A stretch of 64,000 nt of DNA from Tilletia caries (taxonomy: Eukaryota; Basidiomycota; Exobasidiomycetes; Tilletiales; Tilletiaceae), in contig JALUTQ010000038.1 of NCBI GenBank assembly GCA_032718865.1, forward strand, positions 1,364,001 through 1,428,000. The letters run 5' to 3'. The first letter of the stretch is position 1. Every line of letters starts with the position of its first letter. Positions 1-11,545 of the stretch are shown here, one piece after another. Both the position numbers and the translations under genes were made by a program. The notes under the pieces are model-generated. The model saw nothing but the letters and a program-made list of their open reading frames with translations, searched no databases and was not told the origin of the DNA.

Positions 1-392
1 TCGAGACCATCGCAACTGAGCAACGCCTTGGGCAAAGTCAGCGTCAGGCGCAAGGCAGGTGCACCTTGCTGGTTGATGAGGACACGAGCGATCTCCTCTG
101 CCAAGTGCTCGATACCGTCCCATCCTTTCTGGGCCTGGCTTCCCGACGCTAGGGCGAGGATGGCTTTGCTGGCTGTGCCGTAGTTGACCGTACCGGCGAG
201 AGAGTCTCTGCCATCGGTCAAGGCTGTATTTGCAAGGTCGGTGGAAATGGCAACGGTGACGATGGCAGGCTGGGGTGAGATGTCACTGGTGCGATCCCAG
301 AGGTCGTTGAGGTACCGGAATCGTTGTGGAGGCAGCTGAAGGTCGGCGAGATGAATGGTGTCTGGGAGCTCGTCCCGGGTGGACAATGACAT
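1..392 (-). CDS. FOL1: Dihydroneopterin aldolase-like N-terminus of a folate-synthesis protein (partial)
   Basis: The frame is open from an ATG at 390-392 to the left edge, 130 codons without a stop. The protein resembles a FolB-type dihydroneopterin aldolase: a starting DLQL strand, then PAIVTVAIST, DSLAGTVNYGTASKAIL, a helix around EHLAEEIARVLI, and a final strand ending LPKALL. In fungi this domain usually begins the trifunctional folate enzyme FOL1 (aldolase, HPPK, dihydropteroate synthase); here only the first aldolase-like repeat is visible, so the fusion is inferred from the family. The enzyme would act in tetrahydrofolate synthesis. The start is chosen because it is the first in-frame ATG before the conserved region. 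A shadow frame at 218-613 overlaps but shows no family features. Identification rests on motif pattern only. Confidence 0.7.
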   Translation of the reverse strand, partial: MSLSTRDELPDTIHLADLQLPPQRFRYLNDLWDRTSDISPQPAIVTVAISTDLANTALTDGRDSLAGTVNYGTASKAILALASGSQAQKGWDGIEHLAEEIARVLINQQGAPALRLTLTLPKALLSCDGL

Positions 393-1967
393 GGGGTGAA
401 ATCGAGCCAGTGACGATGAAGGGTTGCAAGTAGGAGGTTGGAGAGCGGGCCGAGGTCGAGTCCGAAGTCTATGGAGGTGAAGATGGTTGCAGATCGTATC
501 TGCTTTTGCAAGTCGGAAAGATGAAAAGGCGGAAGAGGAATGGAAGAGGTGAAGACGACAACTGGCAGATCTGAGCACCGAGACCATTCAGGACTAACTC
601 TTTCCCCCTTCACGATGGAAGCAGAGGGAAGGGGAGAGGGTTACCCCCAGCCCTGTTGAACGCAGAGGGGCGAAAAAGGAAGAGAGAGAGAAGCAGAAAT
701 CTGCTTCAGACTTCAGTCCTTTTGAACGAAGCCCTTGCTGACTGCAGAAATGCGAAGAGTAATTCAGCTTCCCGGTACCAAAGCGCCACATCAGGGCATC
801 AACTCACCGACACTACTTGGCCTTCGAACGGCGAGGGGAGGGCAGGAGACGGAAGGCCGACGGACGGGTTGTCAGCGCCGTCGAGGTTAAACAGGTACGA
901 GTATACGAATATGTGAACGGCCCTGTGTTCCCGTCACGCGAGCGATATTCCCCAGACTTTAGTATGGGGTTATATCTGCCCCTTAGATCTTACGGCCGAG
1001 ACGAATGTTGCAACATCCCTCGAATAAAATCTTTCAAAACTTCTTGAAATCTTCTCAAACTTCGCCTGGGTGTCCGTGTTCTAAGCATCCATCGACGCTC
1101 TCGATTTCTCCCAGTTTTATCTGTGAAGATAGCAATTTGCTGTTCACATGCCGTCCTTCCGCCGTTCGTTGCCCGTTTCTGCCTCTCTTCCACCTCCACT
1201 TTTCCCACGCCTTCGATAGCCATGGTCAAAAGTCAAAACCCTCCGAGGAAGTTCATAGCCATATGTAGTCAAAACTCAAAACCCTCCGAGAAAGTTGAAA
1301 GGTCTTCAACTTTTTGACCAACGCATTACGCAGCTACCGCCTACCGCCTACCAAGTACCAAGTACCAAGTACCAAGTACCAACTGCCCAACTTACTCCAG
1401 CGTTTACTAACCTTCAACCCTGACCTGCCTACAACTCATAAGTTGTGCCAGTGGCAAGTTGCTTGAGATACACGCCTACATCTACCAGGTGATGGTGCCC
1501 CAAAATGCTACTGACTACTGAGTACTGACTAGTGAGTAGTGACTACTGAGTACTGACTACTGACTACTGACTAGGAGTACTGAGGTCTGACTCTCTGAGT
1601 GCTGACATTCCTGCGTTCTTTCTATTCCGATTTTATTCTTGCTGCTGGTACTTGGTAGATGGTAGTCCGGACTCCGGGGTCCTGAACCCTGATCAGTTTC
1701 ATTGCTTCTATTTTAATCTCCTACGTTCTACCGGACTTGGCCTTACAATATTGACCCATTGTCATATGCATTCATGCTGCATGCTGCATGCATCATCGCG
1801 GGCAGCATTGCTTATTTCTGACTTCTCAGAACACTCTTGCAAGAACGAATGCACTCACACACTGAGCGCCATTCTATCAGATGAATGAGATACTGATCTG
1901 CTCATCAGCTCATCTGCTCATGGGCTCATCCGCTCATCATATACGTCATGTGTGACAACGTACGGCG
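393..1967. other. Gene-free region with simple repeats
   Basis: No coding frame with family features is seen. It holds the presumed promoter of the folate gene, a roughly 45-bp imperfect duplication around 1218-1300 (shared core CAAAACCCTCCGAG), four GTACCAA units near 1349-1382, a TGACTACTGAGTAC-type microsatellite at about 1505-1580, and five GCTCATC-type units at about 1899-1940. Confidence 0.6.
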
Positions 1968-1993
1968 GAGAGCTCGAAGGGTAGCGAAGCTAC

Positions 1994-2703
1994 TAAGGTT
2001 GTCCCCGGAGTAACGCGGAGGGCTCCGCCTCCGCACTTCCAAATTCCGCCGGAATTTTGACTTTTTGAGGCGAGCTCCGCCTCCGCAGACTAAGACAGAG
2101 CTGAAAAAAACCAGCTCCGCGTTCCGACGGAATTATACAAAAGTTGAAATCCCAGCTCCGCGCTCCGCGTTTTTTCTGTGCGTTTTCATAATGCTCCTCC
2201 GTGCTCCGTGTATGCGGAATTCCGTCGGAGCGCAGTGGTGGTATAATTCGCTCTCAGAATGATTCTAACACAATCAGAGCTATACATTCACCATCCGACA
2301 TTGTTGCGGTATTGACCGCAGTGCTATTCTGAAGCTCTCAACGGATGATGACGCCTGTTTTATCCCCTGCGCGTGTCTCGACGATGCCTATTTTCTCGGA
2401 ATTCCGCACATTTCCGCGGAACTTGGACGGAATTCCGGCGTAGCGCACCCAAAATAAGGTCACGTGACCCCTATTCTCGACTATCACGTGACCTCACAGC
2501 TCCGTCGGAATTCCGCGGAAATTCCGCCGGAATTCTCACACAATTTTGACGACTCCGCGCTCCGTACCTTTGGCTAGTGGGCTCAGGATTGGGCTCCGCG
2601 CTCCGCGTAGATTCCGGCGGAGTCCTCCAGGCGGACTCCGTGCTTTTTTAAGATCAAAAATTTCTCAAAAGTGAGCTCCGCGTCAACTCCGGGGACAACC
2701 TTA
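1994..2703. mobile_element. hAT-like MITE, 710 bp, with 8-bp target duplication
   Basis: The ends are perfect 18-bp inverted repeats: TAAGGTTGTCCCCGGAGT at 1994-2011 and its reverse complement at 2686-2703, extending imperfectly to about 27 bp. The element is flanked by the direct repeat GAAGCTAC at 1986-1993 and 2704-2711. A related uninterrupted copy of the target lies at 2884-2921, serving as a paralogous empty site. The inside has no convincing ORF but many copies of AGCTCCGC and of the palindrome-like GGAATTCCG, resembling subterminal binding arrays. An 8-bp duplication with short TIRs is the pattern of hAT transposons; the superfamily is inferred, as no transposase is present. Confidence 0.85.
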
Positions 2704-2883
2704 GAAGCTACCCTGAAAGCGAGGCGCGATAGGCGTAAGTCTATATTGATCGATGAACTGTGGCCCGTGGGTCACCGATCAGGTATTCAGGTACGTACAT
2801 AGTACATACACATGTCACTTTACAACTTTGGGGAGATCTATCTGCATTCTGCTCATCATCTATGTTGTGTGGAAAATCATGGC

Positions 2884-2921
2884 TGAGAGCTCGAAGGGTA
2901 GCGAAGCTACCCTGAGAGCGA
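2884..2921. repeat. Second, uninterrupted copy of the MITE target repeat
   Basis: This copy reads through GGGTAGCGAAGCTACCC, a 7-bp-arm hairpin, without insertion. The copy starting at 1968 is the same but interrupted by the 710-bp element just after the hairpin loop. Weak similarity continues about 100 bp downstream of both copies, so they are diverged duplicates of a longer unit. Confidence 0.75.
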
Positions 2922-3215
2922 GTCGCGGAGGGCGTCTATGTGATTTGAATAATTGACTGTGCTTCTGGGCCATTGTTTAGGTATGCAATCCACATCCGAC
3001 AGGTCACAGCATTGAGCACGCCTTTTGAGAATTCGAGTCTAAGATATCCAGACCAAGCATCAAGCAACATCAGTCATCAAGAGTCAAGACATGCATGTTT
3101 CTTGGTACTTTTCATTTCCCGTTCATATTCCAATTTCTATAAACTCATGGCCTCCAAAAGTCTGGGGAACACTCTGGCTCAAAAGCCAGGCCGGTGGGAT
3201 GACTGTTCGAAATAA

Positions 3216-3220
3216 TCCTT
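3216..3220. other. Left outer Crypton crossover site, TCCTT
   Basis: Left flank ending CGAAATAA, then TCCTT, then the element start ATGTTCATC. The pentamer is the only sequence shared with the right outer boundary. Confidence 0.75.
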
Positions 3221-3520
3221 ATGTTCATCTGGGCCACGTCGGACCACGCCCAAATCGGGCGGACCACCGTGGTCCAAACACATTTCCGCAACTTCTCTTC
3301 CTTTTCCACCGCAGAGAAGTAACTTCTCTGCGCTTTCACTCCTTCCACTCACTGCGCAGCGGTCACGTGTCTTGACTGCCTACTTCAGTGGCTGAGCTGG
3401 CCACTGGCAGCTGGATGCCTTTCCCGTTTGAGTCGTTTTCACTGTATCTACCTGCATCATCCTTAATCAACAACGTCTTCCTTTCTGCTTTCACTTCCTG
3501 TCAGTGCCGCTGGAACTGGA

Positions 3521-6500
3521 ATGGCTCGCGGTCCGAAGTCGAAATCAAAAGGAGCTGTCGTCGGTGGCACTGTCGTCGGTGGCAATGGCACGGTGAGCGG
3601 CCCCGCCACGGTCTATACAGCGGTTCAAAATGCGACAGACTTGGCCGGCGCCGTGAACACCGCGGTCCAAAAGAAGATCGAGTCGCGGCCAAAGGGTACC
3701 TCTTCAAGCTATGACCCCAAGCAGAAGAAGTGGGCAGTGAGTAGTATCCCGATTCCCTTTCGCGTCTTTGCGATCCTGGCGGCCTGGTGGGCGGTGATCA
3801 CTATTCACTATACTGACGTTAAGTACCTCTTGCATCACGTTCACTTTGCATCCAGTCATTCTGTGCGATGCGCAAATTTGACGATGGCCGATGGGACGAT
3901 TGTTTCGGAGGCCAAGCTGCTGCTGTGGCTGCAGACAGTAATTGTGCCAACGGGGAACAGCAGGAAGCAGGAGAGAAAAGATGCGGCCGACGGTACTGCG
4001 CCGGCGAAGAACGCGTCCCTTGCTGCAAGCACAATCGAGACCTACGTCAGTGGTGTTCTCGACCTCTACAAGCAGCAGGTCTCCCTCGGCACCAATCTGC
4101 ACACCAACCCTCGAGGCGGGGCGCTCACGAGCTACATGGACTCTCTTGGGCGCGAGGAGGCGACACGGAAGCGGGATGCGATGGACGATCGACAGGGAGG
4201 AACGATCCAAGACGGCTACTCGCACCACATCTTCAGTCGCATCAACAACCACTACCTTGCTATGACCACCATCTCGTCCAATCGCTCCCGAAATCGGCTC
4301 GATCATCTGCTCACACACGCCCTCATGTCGAGAGGAGAGACTATACGTGGAGCCCAGCTCGCCGACATGTTTGTTCTGCCAATGCCCAACGAGGGCGCTC
4401 AGCTTTGCCATGCCGTTGTCCTCATTACTGCCCAGGGCAAGACGAATCAGTTCGGCCGTCTCGAATACGCCGGCTGCTTGCGGTACAAGAACGTCCTCGA
4501 ATGCCCCCAGTCCGCCCTTGCCATCTATCTGTTCGAGCGCTTCCAGTGCGCCAACGAACCTTTTTCCCTCATTTGCGCGTCGAGAGGATTGGTACCGGAT
4601 CTATCTTCTCAAGCACCAGGACCTCGGTCGCGAGGTGCCGGTCACCTATCGAATGCAGTACGACAACATGTGCAAGGTCCTGGACGCCCTTCACATTCAG
4701 AGCAGCAAGAAGACCCATCTCAACAGAGGAGGAGGTGCGCGAAGGGCGGAGGACAACGGCGCGAGCGAAGCTCAGATACGAAGAGCAGGTAGGTGGTCGG
4801 TGGAGAAGATGCAGGGGTGCTACCTAACTGGTCTTCCACGAGAGTCGATGCGCGCAATGGCCGGATTTTTCGATACATCCCGGAGGGTTTTTTTCCTGCC
4901 CAGAGGAACCACCACTCCCTCCAAGTCCCTTCAGCAGCAGATTTTTCCCAGGAGTGGACGACATTCTTCTCCAGGTCGAAACGGGCAAGCTCGAGCGTGA
5001 TCTGGCAGCCCAAGGATTCCTCAGGTTGCTTCAGTACCTGCGGGTGGTCCTGATTCAAGATGCGGTCGTACTTCGACAATCTCAGCCGCACATGCGCTTC
5101 CTCGCGCACCCGGTCTTCTCCTCCGCCGAGTTCGGCGCGTTCGCGAACGAGATGAAGCCCGCACTGGAGACTCCGGAAAAAGCCAATCTCTGTCGCCATT
5201 GTCGAGGCCCTTCCCGAGCTCACTAACTTCCTCGACACCGTCCAGACGAATCAGATCGCCCAGTCCCAGCTCGCGGAGCACACGAACGACCGGGTCGAGC
5301 AGCTGGCGGCGCTCACTCAGCAAGCGTACGTCAGCCTCAGCGGGCAGATACAGGCCGTCGCGCAGAAGCAGGTAAGGGTGATTGTCACTGTCCAGCACCA
5401 GTCTCTCCCTTCTTCTCCGCCTCCGACCTCTGGTGCGCTCGTGTCTTCCCCTCCGTCCAGCCATGCGCCTATCTCTTGGACATCGTCATCGTCTACACCA
5501 CCAGCATCAGCCTTCACCAGCAGCTCCAACAGCACCGCGAACCCCGCCAGCCCCGCCATTCCAAGTGCGCTCCTTCGCCTCGTAAGTACACTTGCTGCAC
5601 ATCACCGCATCCACGTGCTGAATCTTGCTTCCCTCCTCTTCTTCCTTCCTTCCTTCAGCAGCAGCAGCATCAGTCATCCCAGCAGCAGCAGCAGCAGTCA
5701 TCCCAGCAGCAGCAGCAGTCATCTCAGCAGCAGCAGCAGTCATCCCAGCAGCAGCGGCCTCGGCCTCTTCCTCTTGCCCTGCCGGAAAGCAGCAGCAGTC
5801 TGTCGGGCCTGGGCACAGTAAGTACAACACATCTCTCTCCGGTGCTGTGGCCTTCCAGTCTCACATATCTGACATCTCTCTGCCTTTCTGTCTTCGCCTT
5901 CAGCATCAGCCAATAGATTGCGACTATGACGAGCGCGAAGGTGAAGAAGATGTGAGTCCGCTCCCCGCTCCTTATCTCCTTTCACGTTCCTGTTCCTCCC
6001 TTCCCCTTTCCTCCATTCGTTATCTCCCGACCCCGGCCCCTGGCTCCCGGTCTGCTCTCAGTCTCTGCTCGCAGTCCGCGCTGTGCGCTGCGCGCACACG
6101 GTCGAGCTGCAAGCAGCAGATTGAGCGGCAGGCTAGGGGGAAGGGGCTGCCGGACTCTAGAGGCTGGACGACTGTGCACGCGCATGCAAGTCTCCCGGTT
6201 CTCTGTTGCAGTGCACGTGCTGCGGCTCAGCTCTTTGGAGCTCTTGGCTCTCGAACCCTCTCAATCCTGATCCTCTTCCCGTCCGTTGTTCCCTTTCCCG
6301 AGCAAGTGCTGACCCATCGTGCATACCTAATATTACCAGCTGCAAATGGTTCTGTCAACGGTTCGGCCACAAGCTCAGCATCGGCTCCTTTTTCGGACCC
6401 AACGTTTGCCCTTCCCGCGCTCCCTGGGACACTGCCACCCCCGCCACACTCTGTCCCTTCCGTGCCCATCTACCAGCTCAGTCGAAGTCTTTCGACAATC

Positions 6501-6786
6501 GCTGAGGTCTGGATGGAATGGGACGTCGGCGTGAACGGCTGTGCTTCCGTCAAAGAGCTCGAGCGCCTCTACGGGGCGAGGTGGAGACCCAGCCCCACGG
6601 AGCGGAAGTTCTTTTTCCAACAGGAAGCGACTCTGGGACGCTGTGGAGAAGCTTTCCAAGCACAGAAGGGTTGAAGGCAAGGCGGCTGCGATGGAACTGG
6701 AGCGTCGTAGGAAAATTCTCAACAAGAGCGTGGACTGGGTCCAAAAAAAACACATCTCAAGTTTGGACGAAGTATCATTGTTGTGA
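3521..6786 (+). pseudogene. Crypton tyrosine recombinase with GCR1_C domain, copy 1 (frame-broken)
   Basis: Starts MARGPKSKSKG and contains a first region ending YDPKQKKWA, an intron opening GTGAGT at 3737, the tyrosine-recombinase core, an Ndc10-II-like region, a Q-rich linker in small exons, and a GCR1_C-like end (ELERLYGARWRP). The 22-bp intron deletion happens to leave the frame open across the intron, giving a spurious continuous ORF to 4792. Compared with the other copies it is frameshifted by an extra T at 4561-4565, three extra T in two runs at 4866-4894, an extra T at 4942-4946, an extra A at 5177-5181, and an extra T at 6612-6616. It is the most damaged copy. All these are homopolymer changes, so sequencing error is possible. 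The recombinase would cut and rejoin DNA through the tyrosine; as read, this copy cannot make the full protein. Confidence 0.85.
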
Positions 6787-7990
6787 AGTGTAACCCCCTC
6801 CCTCCCCAAGTTTCCATAACCCAGTCGCTCTCACTCTACTCTCGTCCCGCACTCACTCTCTACTCTCGGTCGCTCTCTGTCTCTCTCAGGCTTCCTGATT
6901 CCGACTGTCTCGAGTCTCGTTCGCGCTCGCCCCTGTTATCTGTACATTTTTTGTATCATATTTGTCCTTGGATTGTTTACTTTACTCCTACCTCATCCGC
7001 TGTCACATTATTTGTATCCTCTTGAATCGATTTCCGCTCTATCTCTATCCTAACGCAACGCTTCTGATTGATGACCTATCCCTATCTCGATGGAAAGGGG
7101 TCGATGGAAAGGGGACCGGAGAACAGCTGTGGGCACTGGGCCGTGGAGACTGGCGTGGTTCCGCTGGCTGCAGACAGAAAAAAGAGAGAGGAAGTCAGAC
7201 AGACAGACCTTGAGGGTGATCAGTCGATCACTCGGTCCACCCACCTTGCTGGCTGCTGCGACGACGTCCTGTCCCGGTATTTATATTGCTGGTTTCGTAT
7301 TGTACAGATGACTGCTGCTGTAAGAATGAAACAGGTGAAAAATTCAGCGTACATCATCCGCTAAGCTGTTCCAATCAATCTCTCAAGTCCCAATTCCTCA
7401 GACACAGACGCTTGGTCACGCATACAGGTCCTTCATTACATCTTGTGCTTGCGCCGTCGAGAATCGAGAATCAAGCGACCCGGACCGAGGAGAGCGATGA
7501 ATCTTCTGGAAGACAGAGAGCTGAAAGAGTAAGAGAGCGCAAGGGAGGGAGAGAGACTATAGAGAGATCAAAGCAAAGATTCAAAAACGGTAGAAGTGTC
7601 AGCAAGAGCATCAGCAGAAGCTAGCAGAGCCTGAAAGGAGGGAATCAGTATCTTGATGAGGAGCAAAGAAAGAGCTGTCAGAGTGTCAGCTATGCCTGTG
7701 CGGTGAAAAGTCAAGGAGGCTCTTCCGCCCTTCCTCCGGTGAAATGATCAGTAATGAGTACGGCTGCAGCACAGCAGAGCGCAACGCAAGCCAGATAGAC
7801 CTGCCACTTGAAAGGAGGCGGCTTGTGGAAGCAGTCTGGTCTCTGGGAAGCAGACAATCCTGATGCTGATCGAAGTTAGAGGATGGGAGCAGGCTGGAGG
7901 CGTTGGTTTTTTTACGGTGAGACCACATGTGGGGTGGGCCACATGGCTGTGGTCTAGGCCACATCACCACCCTCCACCACATAGAAGCTC

Positions 7991-7995
7991 TCCTT
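7991..7995. other. Crypton copy 1/copy 2 junction, TCCTT
   Basis: Right end of copy 1 (ATAGAAGCTC) joins the left end of copy 2 (ATGTTCATC) through TCCTT. Confidence 0.8.
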
Positions 7996-8264
7996 ATGTT
8001 CATCTGGGCCACGTCGGACCACGCCCAAATCGGGCGGACCACCGTGGTCCAAACACATTTCCGCAACTTCTCTGCGCTTTCACTCCTTCCACTCACTGCG
8101 CAGCGGTCACGTGTCTTGACTGCCTGCTTCAGTGGCTGAGCTGGCCACTGGCAGCTGGATGCCTTTCCCGTTTGAGTCGTTTTCACTGTATCTACCTGCA
8201 TCATCCTTCATCAACAACGTCTTCCTTTCTGCTTTCACTTCCTGTCAGTGCCGCTGGAACTGGA

Positions 8265-11200
8265 ATGGCTCGCGGTCCGAAGTCGAAATCAAAAGGAGCT
8301 GTCGTCGGTGGCACTGTCGTCGGTGGCAATGGCACGGTGAGCGGCCCCGCCACGGTCTATACAGCGGTTCAAAATGCGACAGACTTGGCCGGCGCCGTGA
8401 ACACCGCGGTCCAAAAGAAGATCGAGTCGCGGCCAAAGGGTACCTCTTCAAGCTATGACCCCAAGCAGAAGAAGTGGGCAGTGAGTAGTATCCCGATTCC
8501 CTTTCGCGTCTTTGCGATCCTGGCGACCTGGCCGCCGATTCTCGGCGGCCTGGTGGGCGGTGATCACTATTCACTATACTGACGTTAAGTACCTCTTGCA
8601 TCACGTTCACTTTGCATCCAGTCATTCTGTGCGATGCGCAAATTTGACGATGGCCGATGGGACGATTGTTTCGGAGGCCAAGCTGCTGCTGTGGCTGCAG
8701 ACAGTAATTGTGCCAACGGGGAACAGCAGGAAGCAGGAGAGAAAAGATGCGGCCGACGGTACTGCGCCGGCGAAGAACGCGTCCCTTGCTGCAAGCACAA
8801 TCGAGACCTACGTCAGTGGTGTTCTCGACCTCTACAAGCAGCAGGTCTCCCTCGGCACCAATCTGCACACCAACCCTCGAGGCGGGGCGCTCACGAGCTA
8901 CATGGACTCTCTTGGGCGCGAGGAGGCGACACGGAAGCGGGATGCGATGGACGATCGACAGGGAGGAACGATCCAAGACGGCTACTCGCACCACATCTTC
9001 AGTCGCATCAACAACCACTACCTTGCTATGACCACCATCTCGTCCAATCGCCCCCGAAATCGGCTCGATCATCTGCTCACACACGCCCTCATGTCGAGAG
9101 GAGAGACTATACGTGGAGCCCAGCTCGCCGACATGTTTGTTCTGCCAATGCCCAACGAGGGCGCTCAGCTTTGCCATGCCGTTGTCCTCATTACTGCCCA
9201 GGGCAAGACGAATCAGTTCGGCCGTCTCGAATACGCCGGCTGCTTGCGGTACAAGAACGTCCTCGAATGCCCCCAGTCCGCCCTTGCCATCTATCTGTTC
9301 GAGCGCTTCCAGTGCGCCAACGAACCTTTTCCCTCATTTGCGCGTCGAGAGGATTGGTACCGGATCTATCTTCTCAAGCACCAGGACCTCGGTCGCGAGG
9401 TGCCGGTCACCTATCGAATGCAGTACGACAACATGTGCAAGGTCCTGGACGCCCTTCACATTCAGAGCAGCAAGAAGACCCATCTCAACAGAGGAGGAGG
9501 TGCGCGAAGGGCGGAGGACAACGGCGCGAGCGAAGCTCAGATACGAAGAGCAGGTAGGTGGTCGGTGGAGAAGATGCAGGGGTGCTACCTAACTGGTCTT
9601 CCACGAGAGTCGATGCGCGCAATGGCCGGATTTTCGATACATCCCGGAGGGTTTTTCCTGCCCAGAGGAACCACCACTCCCTCCAAGTCCCTTCAGCAGC
9701 AGATTTTTCCCAGGAGTGGACGACATTCTTCTCCAGGTCGAAACGGGCAAGCTCGAGCGTGATCTGGCAGCCCAAGGATTCCTCAGGTTGCTTCAGTACC
9801 TGCGGGTGGTCCTGATTCAAGATGCGGTCGTACTTCGACAATCTCAGCCGCACATGCGCTTCCTCGCGCACCCGGTCTTCTCCTCCGCCGAGTTCGGCGC
9901 GTTCGCGAACGAGATGAAGCCCGCACTGGAGACTCCGGAAAAGCCAATCTCTGTCGCCATTGTCGAGGCCCTTCCCGAGCTCACTAACTTCCTCGACACC
10001 GTCCAGACGAATCAGATCGCCCAGTCCCAGCTCGCGGAGCACACGAACGACCGGGTCGAGCAGCTGGCGGCGCTCACTCAGCAAGCGTACGTCAGCCTCA
10101 GCGGGCAGATACAGGCCGTCGCGCAGAAGCAGGTAAGGGTGATTGTCACTGTCCAGCACCAGTCTCTCCCTTCTTCTCCGCCTCCGACCTCTGGTGCGCT
10201 CGTGTCTTCCCCTCCGTCCAGCCATGCGCCTATCTCTTGGACATCGTCATCGTCTACACCACCAGCATCAGCCTTCACCAGCAGCTCCAACAGCACCGCG
10301 AACCCCGCCAGCCCCGCCATTCCAAGTGCGCTCCTTCGCCTCGTAAGTACACTTGCTGCACATCACCGCATCCACGTGCTGAATCTTGCTTCCCTCCTCT
10401 TCTTCCTTCCTTCCTTCAGCAGCAGCAGCATCAGTCATCCCAGCAGCAGCAGCAGCAGTCATCCCAGCAGCAGCAGCAGTCATCTCAGCAGCAGCAGCAG
10501 TCATCCCAGCAGCAGCGGCCTCGGCCTCTTCCTCTTGCCCTGCCGGAAAGCAGCAGCAGTCTGTCGGGCCTGGGCACAGTAAGTACAACACATCTCTCTC
10601 CGGTGCTGTGGCCTTCCAGTCTCACATATCTGACATCTCTCTGCCTTTCTGTCTTCGCCTTCAGCATCAGCCAATAGATTGCGACTATGACGAGCGCGAA
10701 GGTGAAGAAGATGTGAGTCCGCTCCCCGCTCCTTATCTCCTTTCACGTTCCTGTTCCTCCCTTCCCCTTTCCTCCATTCGTTATCTCCCGACCCCGGCCC
10801 CTGGCTCCCGGTCTGCTCTCAGTCTCTGCTCGCAGTCCGCGCTGTGCGCTGCGCGCACACGGTCGAGCTGCAAGCAGCAGATTGAGCGGCAGGCTAGGGG
10901 GAAGGGGCTGCCGGACTCTAGAGGCTGGACGACTGTGCACGCGCATGCAAGTCTCCCGGTTCTCTGTTGCGGTGCACGTGCTGCGGCTCAGCTCTTTGGA
11001 GCTCTTGGCTCTCGAACCCTCTCAATCCTGATCCTCTTCCCGTCCGTTGTTCCCTTTCCCGAGCAAGTGCTGACCCATCGTGCATACCTAATATTACCAG
11101 CTGCAAATGGTTCTGTCAACGGTTCGGCCACAAGCTCAGCATCGGCTCCTTTTTCGGACCCAACGTTTGCCCTTCCCGCGCTCCCTGGGACACTGCCACC

Positions 11201-11545
11201 CCCGCCACACTCTGTCCCTTCCGTGCCCATCTACCAGCTCAGTCGAAGTCTTTCGACAATCGCTGAGGTCTGGATGGAATGGGACGTCGGCGTGAACGGC
11301 TGTGCTTCCGTCAAAGAGCTCGAGCGCCTCTACGGGGCGAGGTGGAGACCCAGCCCCACGGAGCGGAAGTTCTTTTTCCAACAGGAAGCGACTCTGGGAC
11401 GCTGTGGAGAAGCTTTCCAAGCACAGAAGGGTTGAAGGCAAGGCGGCTGCGATGGAACTGGAGCGTCGTAGGAAAAATTCTCAACAAGAGCGTGGACTGG
11501 GTCCAAAAACACATCTCAAGTTTGGACGAAGTATCATTGTTGTGA
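8265..11545 (+). pseudogene. Crypton tyrosine recombinase with GCR1_C domain, copy 2 (catalytic core intact)
   Basis: Exon 1 begins at 8265; the first intron starts at the GTGAGT after KKWA and probably ends at TTAAG, after which one frame is open to 9762. This frame holds the complete catalytic set: the arginine in SRGETIRGAQLADMF, a lysine in AQGKTNQFGRL, HLNR at about 9479-9490, GRW, and the nucleophile tyrosine in MQGCYLTGLPRESMRAMAGF. The frame then breaks at a T run (9704-9708, one T more than copy 3). The next part (VETGKLERDLAAQGFLRLL to QIQAVAQKQ) is open from 9716 and has the correct A4 run at 9939-9942. In the GCR1_C exon it carries an extra T (11373-11377) and an extra A (11473-11477). 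It also has a Ser-to-Pro change (SNRPRN). This is the best template for the recombinase half. Confidence 0.85.

Larger units (their letters stand above)
3216..7990 (+). mobile_element. Crypton copy 1
   Basis: 4,775 bp: about 305 bp of leader, the recombinase gene (3521-6786), then about 1.2 kb without a gene. The leader carries the palindrome GGACCACCGTGGTCC at 3261-3275 and further GGACCAC motifs; the right end carries GACCAC/GTGGTC inverted motifs. It lacks 22 bp in the first intron relative to the other copies. Confidence 0.9.

Noticed and set aside
1505..1580. CRISPR-like array
   Set aside because: Units are short and contiguous without unique spacers, and the host is a eukaryote; it is a microsatellite.
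3200..3216. GTTCGAAATAATCC at the left Crypton flank as a tRNA 3' end
   Set aside because: No cloverleaf can be formed upstream, so a tRNA integration site is not supported.
3704..4411. Long minus-strand ORFs in the Crypton copies (also 8245-9177 and 13031-13963)
   Set aside because: They mirror the high-GC recombinase exon, show no family motifs, and differ among copies only where the plus-strand gene has indels.
5625..6674. 349-aa plus-strand ORF in each Crypton, rich in Ala/Ser
   Set aside because: It reads CAG-repeat exons and introns in a wrong frame; the Q-rich frame with GT-AG introns fits the Crypton gene better.
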